Assembly: GCA_002321305.1 (NCBI GenBank)
Contig: DCMF01000118.1
Location: 1-10,756, forward strand
DNA from: Verrucomicrobia bacterium UBA1629
GTDB taxonomy: Bacteria > Verrucomicrobiota > Kiritimatiellia > RFP12 > UBA1067
Reading direction: 5' to 3'
DNA length: 10,756 nucleotides
Under the pieces are notes generated by a model that did no database searches, was not told the origin of the DNA, and saw only the letters and a list, made by a program, of their open reading frames with translations. How positions within the stretch are numbered: position 1 is the first letter of the stretch; each line of letters starts with the position of its first letter. Shown here in pieces: positions 1-6,219 of this stretch. The position numbers and the translations under genes were made by a program.

Positions 1-99
1 CGGGCGGAGTGCCCGAACCGCCACGGCGACTACTGCGCGCCGATCAGCCCGACGTGCCCCTGCTACCGCGACGGACGTTGCGTGGAGCTGGGGCGATAG
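1..99 (+). CDS. Cysteine-rich small protein, C-terminal end (partial)
   Basis: An open frame enters from the left edge and ends at TAG 97-99. The 32 visible residues hold five cysteines (visible positions 4, 12, 19, 21, 27) along with prolines and aromatics, including the string CPNRHGDYC and the segment CPCYRDGRC. This spacing suggests a small zinc-binding or disulfide-bonded domain. The start codon is outside the window and I do not recognise the family. It sits 54 nt before the next small gene and just upstream of the terminase, a place where phages often carry small regulators or a terminase small subunit; neither role can be assigned from this fragment. Confidence 0.45.
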   Translation, partial: RAECPNRHGDYCAPISPTCPCYRDGRCVELGR

Positions 100-110
100 G
101 CGCGAATCCC

Positions 111-124
111 GTTGACGGCGGCGG
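111..124 (+). promoter_or_regulatory. Recurrent GTTGACGGCG motif, copy 1
   Basis: GTTGACGGCGGCGG lies in the short gap before the 44-aa gene, with TTGAC starting 42 nt upstream of the ATG. It looks like a -35 hexamer, but no good -10 lies 16-19 nt downstream, so it may be a phage-specific control site rather than a plain promoter. Related copies lie at 1581, 4947, 8343 and 9679. Confidence 0.4.
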
Positions 125-153
125 TATCTTGCGGAAGTAAAGGAGAACGCGAA

Positions 154-288
154 ATGAAGAGGCGCGCGCAGAACACCGTCACCAACATCCGCCCCAAGGA
201 GAAGTCCGCCGTCGGGAACGGCGGCTCGCCCGTCCGCCCTGTCGACGGCGCGAGGCGCGCCAAGGGCGGGGCGCGGGCCGATGCGTGA
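154..288 (+). CDS. Small basic hypothetical protein (44 aa)
   Basis: ATG at 154 is preceded by a strong Shine-Dalgarno AAAGGAGAA at 139-147. The 44-residue product is rich in Arg, Lys, Ala and Gly, with no hydrophobic segment and no recognised domain. Its TGA stop (286-288) overlaps the GTG start of the terminase gene (285-287) in a GTGA arrangement, which suggests translational coupling. Its position just ahead of the large terminase makes a packaging-related role possible, but it is far shorter than known small terminase subunits and nothing in the sequence shows one. The strong ribosome site and the tight coupling are the main reasons to call it a gene rather than leader sequence. Confidence 0.55.
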   Translation: MKRRAQNTVTNIRPKEKSAVGNGGSPVRPVDGARRAKGGARADA

Positions 289-1568
289 CGTCCATCCGCG
301 ATCTCTTCCCTCCCGCCTACTACGAGGCGTTCCGCGACGCGGCAACGGGCGCGGCGAAGGAGCTGTGGCTTCCCGGCGGACGCTATTCGGGCAAGTCCAC
401 CTTCGTCGCGCGCGCGATCTCCGCCCTCACCGCCGCGAAGGGATTTGAGAGCTGCCACGCGGCGTGCTTCCGCCGCCACCAGGTCGACATCCGCGACTCC
501 ATCGGCACGGAAATCCAGCTCGCCGTGGACGCGCTCGGCATCGGCGGTCTGTGGGCGGTCAGGCGCTCGCCCTTCCGCCTCGTCCGCAGGGACACGGGGC
601 AGACGGTCTTCTTCTACGGACTCGACGACCCGCGCAAGCACAAGTCGAAGAAGCCGCCGTTCGGCTCGGTGCGGTGGCTGTGGTTCGAGGAGGCGGACGA
701 GTTCGACTGCTGGGACGACATCGAGAACGTGCAGAACTCGTTCCAGCGCAACGGCGACGTGTTCCAGACCTTCGTCACGTTCAACCCGCCGAGGTCGAGC
801 GCAAACTGGATCAACGCGGAGGCCGCGCGCCGCGCGACCGGGCGGAAGGTCTACCGCACCGACTACCGCGACCTCGCGGATGCGGGGCTTGTGCCGGGGC
901 AGATCCTGGAGCGCATCGGGGAATGCCGCCGCCTGCGCCCCGAAGTCTACCGCCACGTCTACCTCGGCGAGGCGACGGGGACGGGAGGCGAGATCTTCAC
1001 GAACGTCCGCGACGTCACGCTCACGGACGATCAGGTCGCCGAGATGCGCCGCCGCGCCTCCTACGGCATGGACTTCGGCATCGTCAACGACCCGACCGTC
1101 CTCGAAGGGACGTGGTACGACCGCGACCGCGACTGGCTCTACGTCTTCGACGAGTGCGTCCTGAAGCACCCCTACTACACGACCATCCACGACGCGCTGA
1201 AGCGCAGGGGGCTGGACGGGACGGAGATCGTCGCGGACACCGCCCCCGCCGGATGGATCCAGAACATCAACTCGCTCGGCGCGAGGCTGCGCGGGTGCTA
1301 CAAGGCGGAGGACTGGCCGGAGACGGGCGTGTCGTGGCTGCGCTCGCGCTCGCGCATCTGCATCGACTCCGTCCGCGCCCCGCTCGCGTGGGACGAGTTC
1401 GTCCACTACGAGTACGACACCTACGCCGACGGCAGGGCGAAGGAGAGGCTGCCCGACAGGGACAACCACGCCATCGACGCCGTGCGCTACGCGCAGGAGG
1501 CGAACGTCAGGGCGTCCGCCGCGAGGCGGTTCGTCGGCGCGCCCGTCGCGATTGCGCGGCGGTACTGA
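285..1568 (+). CDS. terL: Phage terminase large subunit (PBSX/SPP1 type)
   Basis: This 427-aa protein is the motor that pumps DNA into the procapsid through the portal and cuts it into genome lengths. The N-terminal ATPase shows Walker A GGRYSGKST (residues 31-39), a Walker B strand with acidic pair VRWLWFEEADEF (129-140) and the coupling motif TFVTFNPP (162-169). The C-terminal RNase H-like nuclease shows the expected metal-binding acids: D263 in GMDFG, D318 in VADTA, and D394/D399 in RDNHAIDAVRYA. Length and motif order match terminase_3/terminase_6-like PBSX terminases; this is not the Mu gp28 type usually paired with a DUF935 portal. Translation starts at GTG 285, the only start that keeps the region before Walker A while overlapping the upstream stop. 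The gene lies 50 nt before the portal gene. Confidence 0.93.
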   Translation: MTSIRDLFPPAYYEAFRDAATGAAKELWLPGGRYSGKSTFVARAISALTAAKGFESCHAACFRRHQVDIRDSIGTEIQLAVDALGIGGLWAVRRSPFRLVRRDTGQTVFFYGLDDPRKHKSKKPPFGSVRWLWFEEADEFDCWDDIENVQNSFQRNGDVFQTFVTFNPPRSSANWINAEAARRATGRKVYRTDYRDLADAGLVPGQILERIGECRRLRPEVYRHVYLGEATGTGGEIFTNVRDVTLTDDQVAEMRRRASYGMDFGIVNDPTVLEGTWYDRDRDWLYVFDECVLKHPYYTTIHDALKRRGLDGTEIVADTAPAGWIQNINSLGARLRGCYKAEDWPETGVSWLRSRSRICIDSVRAPLAWDEFVHYEYDTYADGRAKERLPDRDNHAIDAVRYAQEANVRASAARRFVGAPVAIARRY

Positions 1569-1580
1569 GCGGCGGGCGGC

Positions 1581-1594
1581 ATTGACAGCGGCGG
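1581..1594 (+). promoter_or_regulatory. Recurrent TTGAC motif, copy 2
   Basis: ATTGACAGCGGCGG lies between the terminase stop and the portal start, with TTGAC starting 37 nt before the ATG. It is the most divergent copy but carries the perfect TTGACA hexamer. No TATAAT-like element follows at promoter spacing; AAAGGC is the best available. Confidence 0.35.
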
Positions 1595-1618
1595 TCAGCA
1601 GAGGAAAGGCAGAGGAGA

Positions 1619-3397
1619 ATGAGCGAAGCGATCACGACAGCCGCGACGGCGGGCGGCGGCAGGGGAAACGGCGCACAGGCATACGTCCTGGAGCGCATCG
1701 CCGCCATCGCCCGGCGGCGGCTCCACAAGAACGCCCTCGGCCTCATGAGCGAGACCGTCAACCCGCTCTGGAACATCGACGAGCGCAAGGCGCAGCTCGT
1801 CTACGACTGGGCGCGGTCGGGGAACTACGCGCAGATCCAGTACCTCTACAGCGAGATCGAGGACCGGGACCCGACGCTCGGCGTGTGCGTGACGAGGCGC
1901 ACGTCCGCCGTCGCGGAGCTGGACTGGCGCGTCGTGCGCTCCGACCAGCGGCGCGACCGAAAGGCGGACGGGGCGCTCGCGAAGGAGCAGATCGAGTGCG
2001 TCGAGACGGCCATCGCGAAGATCGACAACATGCCGGACGCGCTCGAACACCTCGCGCTCTCGGCGTTCCGGGGCTTCTCCGCCGTCGCGCCCGTCCACGG
2101 GATCTCCGGCGGCATCACGCACTTCGACCTCCTCGACGGGTGGAACCTGTGCTACGACCGCATGGGGCAGTCGTGGCTCTGGAACCCTTCGGCGGCATCG
2201 TTCTACATCCCGACGGCCCACACGCTCGCCTCGGCGGGCGACAGGGCGGCGTTCGGCTCGCTGGAGCGCATTCCGCGCGAGGCGGTCTGCGTCGTCACGC
2301 GCAAGCGCGAGATCGACTGGCCCGCCATGCAGATCTACCTCCGCCTGTCCGTCGGCGAGCGCGACTGGGGACGCTTCCTCGAAACCTACGGGCTTCCGCC
2401 CGTCATCATCACGATGCCGCCGTTCACCTCGAAGGAGGAGCAGGAGGCCTACGTCAAGGCGGCGGAGTCCGTCTTCGAGGGGCGGAGCGGCGTCGTGCCG
2501 AACGGCTCGGAGATCTCGTGGGCGTCGGAGAGCCGGGGGACGAACCCCTTCACGGAGTTCATCGAGCACCAGCAGAAGCTCATCGTGATGATGGCGACGG
2601 GCGGGACGCTCGCGACGCTCTCGGAGGCCACCGGCATCGGCGGCGGCGCGTCGGACGTCCAGCAGGACGAGTGGCGGCGCATCATCCGCGCCGACAAGCG
2701 CATCATCTCGAACGCCTTCAACAAGCAGGTCTGCGAGCCGATCCTCCGCGCGGCGTTCCCCGGCAAGCCGATACTCGCGGAGTTCCAGCTCGACGACACG
2801 CCGAAGCCCACGCCGAAGGAGATGCTGGAGCTGGCCTCGGCGGCGGCGAGCGCGGGATTCGAGATGGACGCGGACGAGCTTTCGGAGGCCATCGGCTACC
2901 GCCTGAAGCGGAAGGACGAGGGCGGCGGCATGAGTTTCGACGGCGCGTTGCAGACGCCTCGCGCGGCGGAGGGCGTGACGATCCCCGACGGGACAGCGGC
3001 GGCGGAGACGGACGGGCCGACGGCGGAGAACGCCGCCGCATCGCCGCGAGAAGCCGCCCCTGCGCCGTCCGCCGCGCGGGACGGGGGAATCCATGCCTCC
3101 GCCGCCGCAACGCCGTCAGACGCGGGGAAAGGCGCGGATGCGCAAGGGGCGAAGGACGGCGCGGCAAGCGAGGCGGCGAAGAGCCTCGTCCGCTCGCTTC
3201 AGGCGGACTTCAGGCCAGTTGCGGACAGGCTTGCGCAGATCCTCGCGCTCCCTGCGGACGAGCGCGCGGGCGCGGCGGCGGATCTGATGAGGGACCTGGA
3301 CTCGCTCGTCCCCGACGATCCGCAGATGGCGGAGGTCATCGCCGAGGAGATGCGGCGCGCGTTCGACGGCCAGATGCGGAAGGACGCCCAGCCGTGA
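1619..3397 (+). CDS. Mu-like portal protein (DUF935 / gp29 family)
   Basis: This 592-aa protein forms the dodecameric portal ring, the DNA gate and terminase dock at one capsid vertex. Family features include RDPTLGVCVTRRTSAVAELDW-like sequence at residues 83-103, DWGRFLETYGLPPV (249-262), the GVVPNGSEISW strand (291-301), the TGGTLATL segment (327-334) and a long helix with DVQQDEWRRIIRADKRII (346-363). An Ala/Gly/Pro-rich linker (about 440-525) leads to a helical C-terminal domain (about 525-592), as seen in many DUF935 proteins. ATG 1619 follows GAGGAGA directly. The TGA stop overlaps the ATG of the next gene by one base (TGATG), implying coupled translation. No separate MuF/gp7-type head morphogenesis gene follows. 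Confidence 0.9.
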   Translation: MSEAITTAATAGGGRGNGAQAYVLERIAAIARRRLHKNALGLMSETVNPLWNIDERKAQLVYDWARSGNYAQIQYLYSEIEDRDPTLGVCVTRRTSAVAELDWRVVRSDQRRDRKADGALAKEQIECVETAIAKIDNMPDALEHLALSAFRGFSAVAPVHGISGGITHFDLLDGWNLCYDRMGQSWLWNPSAASFYIPTAHTLASAGDRAAFGSLERIPREAVCVVTRKREIDWPAMQIYLRLSVGERDWGRFLETYGLPPVIITMPPFTSKEEQEAYVKAAESVFEGRSGVVPNGSEISWASESRGTNPFTEFIEHQQKLIVMMATGGTLATLSEATGIGGGASDVQQDEWRRIIRADKRIISNAFNKQVCEPILRAAFPGKPILAEFQLDDTPKPTPKEMLELASAAASAGFEMDADELSEAIGYRLKRKDEGGGMSFDGALQTPRAAEGVTIPDGTAAAETDGPTAENAAASPREAAPAPSAARDGGIHASAAATPSDAGKGADAQGAKDGAASEAAKSLVRSLQADFRPVADRLAQILALPADERAGAAADLMRDLDSLVPDDPQMAEVIAEEMRRAFDGQMRKDAQP

Positions 3398-4011
3398 TGA
3401 CGGACAACCCCGTCGTGGCGAACGCGGTGCGGTGGGTCGCCGCCAACACGTCGGGCGGGCCGCTCTTCAAGTGCCGTCGCTGCGGCGCGACGGGCGACCC
3501 CTACGACGGGTTCTGCCGGAAGTGCGGCGACCTCCTCCCGAAAGGCGAGATGCTGAAGCGGGCGGACGAACTCATCGAGCGGAACCTCCGGCGGACGACG
3601 CCCCGCCCCATCAGGGGGCTTGCCTACATCAGGGGAATCGGGCGGATCGACCTCGAAATCGGGAAGAAAGGGACTGGCCAGAGCCTTGACGGCGGATATG
3701 GACTGTCGAAACTCCTCCAAAAGCACCGCAAGGACATTCCGACGCTCGCGATGACGCTTGTCCTCGGCAAGCCTTATGACGCGCGCGAGGAAAACAAGAT
3801 CGTCATAGTTCGTGGCGACAGGCTAACCGCCCTTGCGAAGAGACGGAAATCCAGCACTATCCTTACGCACTACAAGGACGAAAGGAAGGCGGCCTCTTTC
3901 GAGAACCGCCCCGTAAACGCAGGTGTACGTGGTAGAAGGCCCGGCCACGCCTACTGCCAGCCCTCGCTCTGGCTACGGACTGGAGTTGCCGCGAGTGCCG
4001 ATATTATATGA
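3397..4011 (+). CDS. Zinc-ribbon protein with barnase/EndoU/ColicinE5-like nuclease domain
   Basis: The 204-aa product starts at ATG 3397, overlapping the portal stop. A zinc ribbon is formed by CRRC (C26, C29) and CRKC (C40, C43). Residues about 80-165 resemble the phage-encoded barnase-EndoU-colicin E5/D-RelE-like (PBECR) nucleases found attached to or beside portal and MuF proteins of Mu-like phages. The matching elements are GYGLSKLLQKH (100-110) with the conserved KH, a central strand KIVIVRG (134-140) and the closing STILTHYKDE (153-162), equivalent to the usual LTxY/F end with Thr and Tyr. Such domains are predicted RNases that may act as toxins or be delivered with phage DNA; activity here is inferred. 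The last 35 or so residues read poorly, and a frameshift near 3914-3925 is possible. GC content drops within this gene. The N-terminus NPVVANAV matches a motif in three other products here. Confidence 0.6.
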   Translation: MTDNPVVANAVRWVAANTSGGPLFKCRRCGATGDPYDGFCRKCGDLLPKGEMLKRADELIERNLRRTTPRPIRGLAYIRGIGRIDLEIGKKGTGQSLDGGYGLSKLLQKHRKDIPTLAMTLVLGKPYDAREENKIVIVRGDRLTALAKRRKSSTILTHYKDERKAASFENRPVNAGVRGRRPGHAYCQPSLWLRTGVAASADII

Positions 4012-4012
4012 T
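3986..4012 (+). promoter_or_regulatory. Possible promoter for the 54-aa gene
   Basis: TTGCCG (3986-3991) is followed by an AT-rich stretch, ATATTATATGATATT (4001-4015), offering TATGAT or TATATG as -10 with a shortened 13-15 nt spacer. The AT-rich block stands out in an otherwise GC-rich module. The spacing is poor, so this is a weak call. Confidence 0.3.
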
Positions 4013-4054
4013 ATTCCGACCGTAGAAATCAACCGCGAAACGGAGAATCCTGAC

Positions 4055-4219
4055 ATGGACACGGACAAGCCCCTCTCACCCGTCGCCGAATGGCTGAAGA
4101 GCCACGTCTGCGTTCCGGCGGGCGGAATCCCCGACGGCTACACCCATCGGAAGTTCAGGGAGGAGATGGACGAGTTCGCGAAGCGCAACCGTGCAGAACG
4201 CCCCCGCCGCAGGAAATGA
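4055..4219 (+). CDS. Small hypothetical protein (54 aa)
   Basis: ATG 4055 is preceded by GGAGAA (4042-4047) and follows the end of the nuclease gene by 43 nt. The product is charged and helical, with a short hydrophobic patch (HVCVPAGGIPDGY) and a very basic tail rich in Arg. The same frame stays open upstream to GTG 3923, which would add 44 residues rich in Pro, Ser and Thr. That extension could be the true C-terminal part of a frameshifted nuclease gene rather than the start of this one. No family is recognised. The gene ends 11 nt before the convergent stop of the DUF2335 gene, with no terminator hairpin visible between them. Confidence 0.5.
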   Translation: MDTDKPLSPVAEWLKSHVCVPAGGIPDGYTHRKFREEMDEFAKRNRAERPRRRK

Positions 4220-4230
4220 CGCCTATTCGG

Positions 4231-4602
4231 CTACTTGGACGTCCGTCGGAGGAACGTCGAGACGACGCTGACGAGCGTCGTGCCAGCGACCACGCCCGCG
4301 ACCCACGGCTGGCTGATCGCCGCGCAGTAGGCGGCTGTCAGGAACGCGGCAATCGTGATCGCGAACGACATCCACTGCCCGCGCCTTGTCTCGACGCGCG
4401 CTTCGCGGATGTCACGATCCGCAATCTCGGTGTTCCTGCGCTCGTTTTCCTGTCTGGCGGTCGCCTCGCGTTCGGCCATGGTGAGGATTCGCTCGGCGAA
4501 TCCGGGCGCGACGCGCTCGTACTGCGCGATGAGGTCGGGCGGGGGAATCGGGCCTTGGAAATGCTGTTCGGTCTTGACCGTCGCAAGTGCAGTCTTAGCC
4601 AT
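4231..4602 (-). CDS. DUF2335 predicted membrane protein
   Basis: The 123-aa product matches the DUF2335 pattern: a short variable start, QHFQGPIPPPDLIAQYERV (residues 13-31), PGFAERILTMAE (33-44), a charged helix (45-75), then two hydrophobic segments (about 77-96 and 99-116) and a basic RRTSK end. The family is a small two-helix membrane protein of unknown function found in bacteria and prophages; a role at the inner membrane such as superinfection exclusion would be speculation. ATG 4602 overlaps the end of the upstream 75-aa gene by 8 nt and has AGAGGGAG about 11 nt upstream, so the two are co-transcribed. Orientation opposite to the head genes and lower GC mark this as an inserted accessory (moron-like) cassette. 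Confidence 0.75.
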   Translation of the reverse strand: MAKTALATVKTEQHFQGPIPPPDLIAQYERVAPGFAERILTMAEREATARQENERRNTEIADRDIREARVETRRGQWMSFAITIAAFLTAAYCAAISQPWVAGVVAGTTLVSVVSTFLRRTSK

Positions 4603-4822
4603 GGACGCGCTCCCTCTGCCGTGCGTAGGCGTCGCCGATGTAGGAGGCCGTTCTCTGCCAGTCGCCGGCAAGGGCCATCGCGTCGGCACGCATGGCCTCC
4701 TGTTCCGTCAGGATGCGCGGCAGGGCAACTGGCGGATTCGTGCAATAAACGGCATGAAGGTCGTCGGCCATGCCGATGCCCTTCACGCCGCGAATGATAA
4801 GCCTGTAGATCGCCTTTGCCAT
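4595..4822 (-). CDS. Hypothetical protein (75 aa), partner of the DUF2335 gene
   Basis: The start is set at ATG 4822, which gives MAKAIYRLIIRGVKG and sits 36 nt downstream of the predicted transcription start. A longer in-frame start at 4945 would place the promoter inside the gene and adds a low-quality sequence. The product has a short amphipathic N-terminus and a helical C-terminal half (about residues 39-72), with no membrane segment or known motif. Purine-rich repeats of GGAAC (AACAGGAACGGGAACAG) precede the ATG and could serve as ribosome site. Its stop lies 8 nt inside the DUF2335 gene, so both proteins are probably made together. Function unknown. Confidence 0.6.
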   Translation of the reverse strand: MAKAIYRLIIRGVKGIGMADDLHAVYCTNPPVALPRILTEQEAMRADAMALAGDWQRTASYIGDAYARQRERVHG

Positions 4823-4864
4823 GTGAACTGTTCCCGTTCCTGTTCCGGGTTCATCTATCGGTGA

Positions 4865-4894
4865 ATTATACCATATCCCTGACGCGAACGGCAA
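4865..4894 (-). promoter_or_regulatory. Promoter of the opposite-strand DUF2335 cassette
   Basis: On the minus strand, TTGCCG (4894-4889) and a perfect extended -10 TGGTATAAT (TATAAT at 4870-4865) are separated by 18 nt. Transcription would start near 4858, leaving a leader of about 36 nt before ATG 4822. The same TGGTATAAT element drives the other opposite-strand gene at 8329-8334. Confidence 0.7.
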
Positions 4895-4946
4895 GCGGGT
4901 CTCCGCCTCAACGGCGCGCTGACGCCCCCTTGCGCCCAACGCCAAG

Positions 4947-4960
4947 GTTGACGGCGCGGG
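4947..4960 (+). promoter_or_regulatory. Recurrent GTTGACGGCGCGGG motif, copy 3
   Basis: This copy lies 48 nt upstream of the protease ATG and is identical over 15 nt (4946-4960) to the copy before the glycosyltransferase (8342-8356). After the opposite-strand cassette it is the first plus-strand control element that could restart expression of protease, scaffold and capsid. A standard -10 is not visible. Confidence 0.4.
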
Positions 4961-4995
4961 TTAGAGCCGACGACGAAAGAGAGGATTCGACAGGA

Positions 4996-6180
4996 ATGAC
5001 GACGAGACTACCAGACGCGGTGAGCGCGGGGGACGAGATCGAGGTGCAGCTCGCCCCGCGCGGCGCATACCCTCAAATCGTGGACGGCAAGGAGGTCATG
5101 CAGATCGTGGACGACTCCGCCGTCAAGGCCCTCATCGACAACTTCAACGCCGAGAAGGCGGCGGCGAGGGAGCGCGGCGAGAACTACCAGGTTCTCGTGG
5201 ACGCCGACCACGCCTCCGAGACGGGCGACACGACGAAGGCGATGGCGTGGATCGACCGCCTCTTCGACGACCCCGACCGGGGGCTCGTCGGCGTCTTCGT
5301 CTTCACGAAGGAGGGCGCGGACGCCGTGAGCGGCAGGGCGTACCGCTTCATCTCGCCCGCGTGGACGCTCACGGACGACGGACACCCCGAAAGGCTCGTG
5401 TCCGTCGGCATGACGAACCGACCCAATTTGCCTGTCTCCCCGATGCTCAACATGAAAGCGGCCAGAAGCCCGAAGGCGGGAACCGCCGTCGCCAACGCGG
5501 CGACGGACGGCGTGACGCCGGACGCGGGCGAGCGCAAGGACGCGGACACGGACGGGCGGAAGGCGGGAGAGGACGCAACGAACGCCGCCGACGGCGGCGC
5601 AAAACCAAAAGAGGAAGGAACATCGACAATGGACATCAAGGAGAAGCTTGGTCTCCCTGCCGAGGCGACGGACGAGGAGGTCGAGCAGGCGCTCGACGCC
5701 ATCCTCGCGAAGTGCGGCGGCATGGAGGACGTGCAGAACGCGCTCGGCCTCGACCCGGCGTGCGCGAACGAGGACGTCCTCGCCGCCGTCAACGCGGTGC
5801 TGGAGCAGTCCGAGGCCCTGCAGAACGCGCAGGCGGAACTCGACGAGCTGAAGACGGCCCGGCGCAACGCCGAGGCGGACGAGTTCGTCAAGGCGAACGC
5901 GGACGTCATCCCGGAGGAGGACGCCGAGGCGGTCAGAGGGCAGTACGCCGAGGACCCGGAGGCCGCGAAGGAGGCCGTCGCCAACATGCGGCGCGTCTAC
6001 GAGCGGGCGGTGGCGAACGCGCAGAAGGCGGAGATGGCGAAGCGGAAGCCCGCCGCCATCAACTTCCGCGCCGCGAAGGCCCCCGTCGCCGTCAACATGG
6101 CGACGATGCTCGCGGACTGCGGCGGCGACCCCGAAAAGGAGAACGCGAAGCTCCGCGCGATGGGCGCGAAGCGGGCGTGA
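4996..6180 (+). CDS. Mu gpI-like prohead protease with fused scaffold
   Basis: The 394-aa protein begins at ATG 4996, after ACAGGA; the longer frame from 4816 runs through the divergent promoter and is rejected. Residues 1-150 match Mu-like protease I: the DADHAS segment (69-74, equivalent to the family's YDHA with its catalytic His), AMAWIDRLF (82-90), YRFISPAW (116-123) and GMTNRPNLP (138-146). The enzyme matures the procapsid by cutting scaffold and itself. After a Gly/Ala/Asp-rich linker (155-210) the region from M212 is acidic and helical (EALQNAQAELDELKTARR and following), typical of a scaffold. An internal ribosome site and in-frame ATG at 5629 would give the scaffold alone, as for Mu I/Z. 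The capsid gene follows 39 nt later. Confidence 0.85.
   Translation: MTTRLPDAVSAGDEIEVQLAPRGAYPQIVDGKEVMQIVDDSAVKALIDNFNAEKAAARERGENYQVLVDADHASETGDTTKAMAWIDRLFDDPDRGLVGVFVFTKEGADAVSGRAYRFISPAWTLTDDGHPERLVSVGMTNRPNLPVSPMLNMKAARSPKAGTAVANAATDGVTPDAGERKDADTDGRKAGEDATNAADGGAKPKEEGTSTMDIKEKLGLPAEATDEEVEQALDAILAKCGGMEDVQNALGLDPACANEDVLAAVNAVLEQSEALQNAQAELDELKTARRNAEADEFVKANADVIPEEDAEAVRGQYAEDPEAAKEAVANMRRVYERAVANAQKAEMAKRKPAAINFRAAKAPVAVNMATMLADCGGDPEKENAKLRAMGAKRA
5611..5631 (+). promoter_or_regulatory. Internal ribosome site and start for a scaffold protein (Z-like)
   Basis: GAGGAAGGAA (5611-5620) lies 8 nt before an in-frame ATG (5629) within the protease gene, inside an A-rich run (AAAACCAAAAGAGGAAGGAA) that contrasts with the surrounding GC-rich codons. 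The product from this start would be 183 aa and correspond to the scaffold half, as gpZ does within Mu gene I. Confidence 0.65.
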
Positions 6181-6219
6181 CGCATTCAAACAAACTGAAA
6201 CAGAGAAAGGAAACTGGAA

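Noticed and set aside
63..1469. Long minus-strand open frame opposite the terminase gene
   Set aside because: Arg/Val/Ala-rich shadow frame caused by GC-rich codons; the plus strand holds all terminase motifs.
3686..3695. TTGACGGCGG inside the nuclease gene, and a similar copy at 8186
   Set aside because: Both lie within coding sequence (one antisense to the 131-aa gene) without a nearby start; counted as chance or codon-driven occurrences.
4816..4995. 60-residue N-terminal extension of the protease
   Set aside because: It runs through the divergent promoter and motif copy 3 and lacks protease-like sequence; ATG 4996 has the ribosome site.
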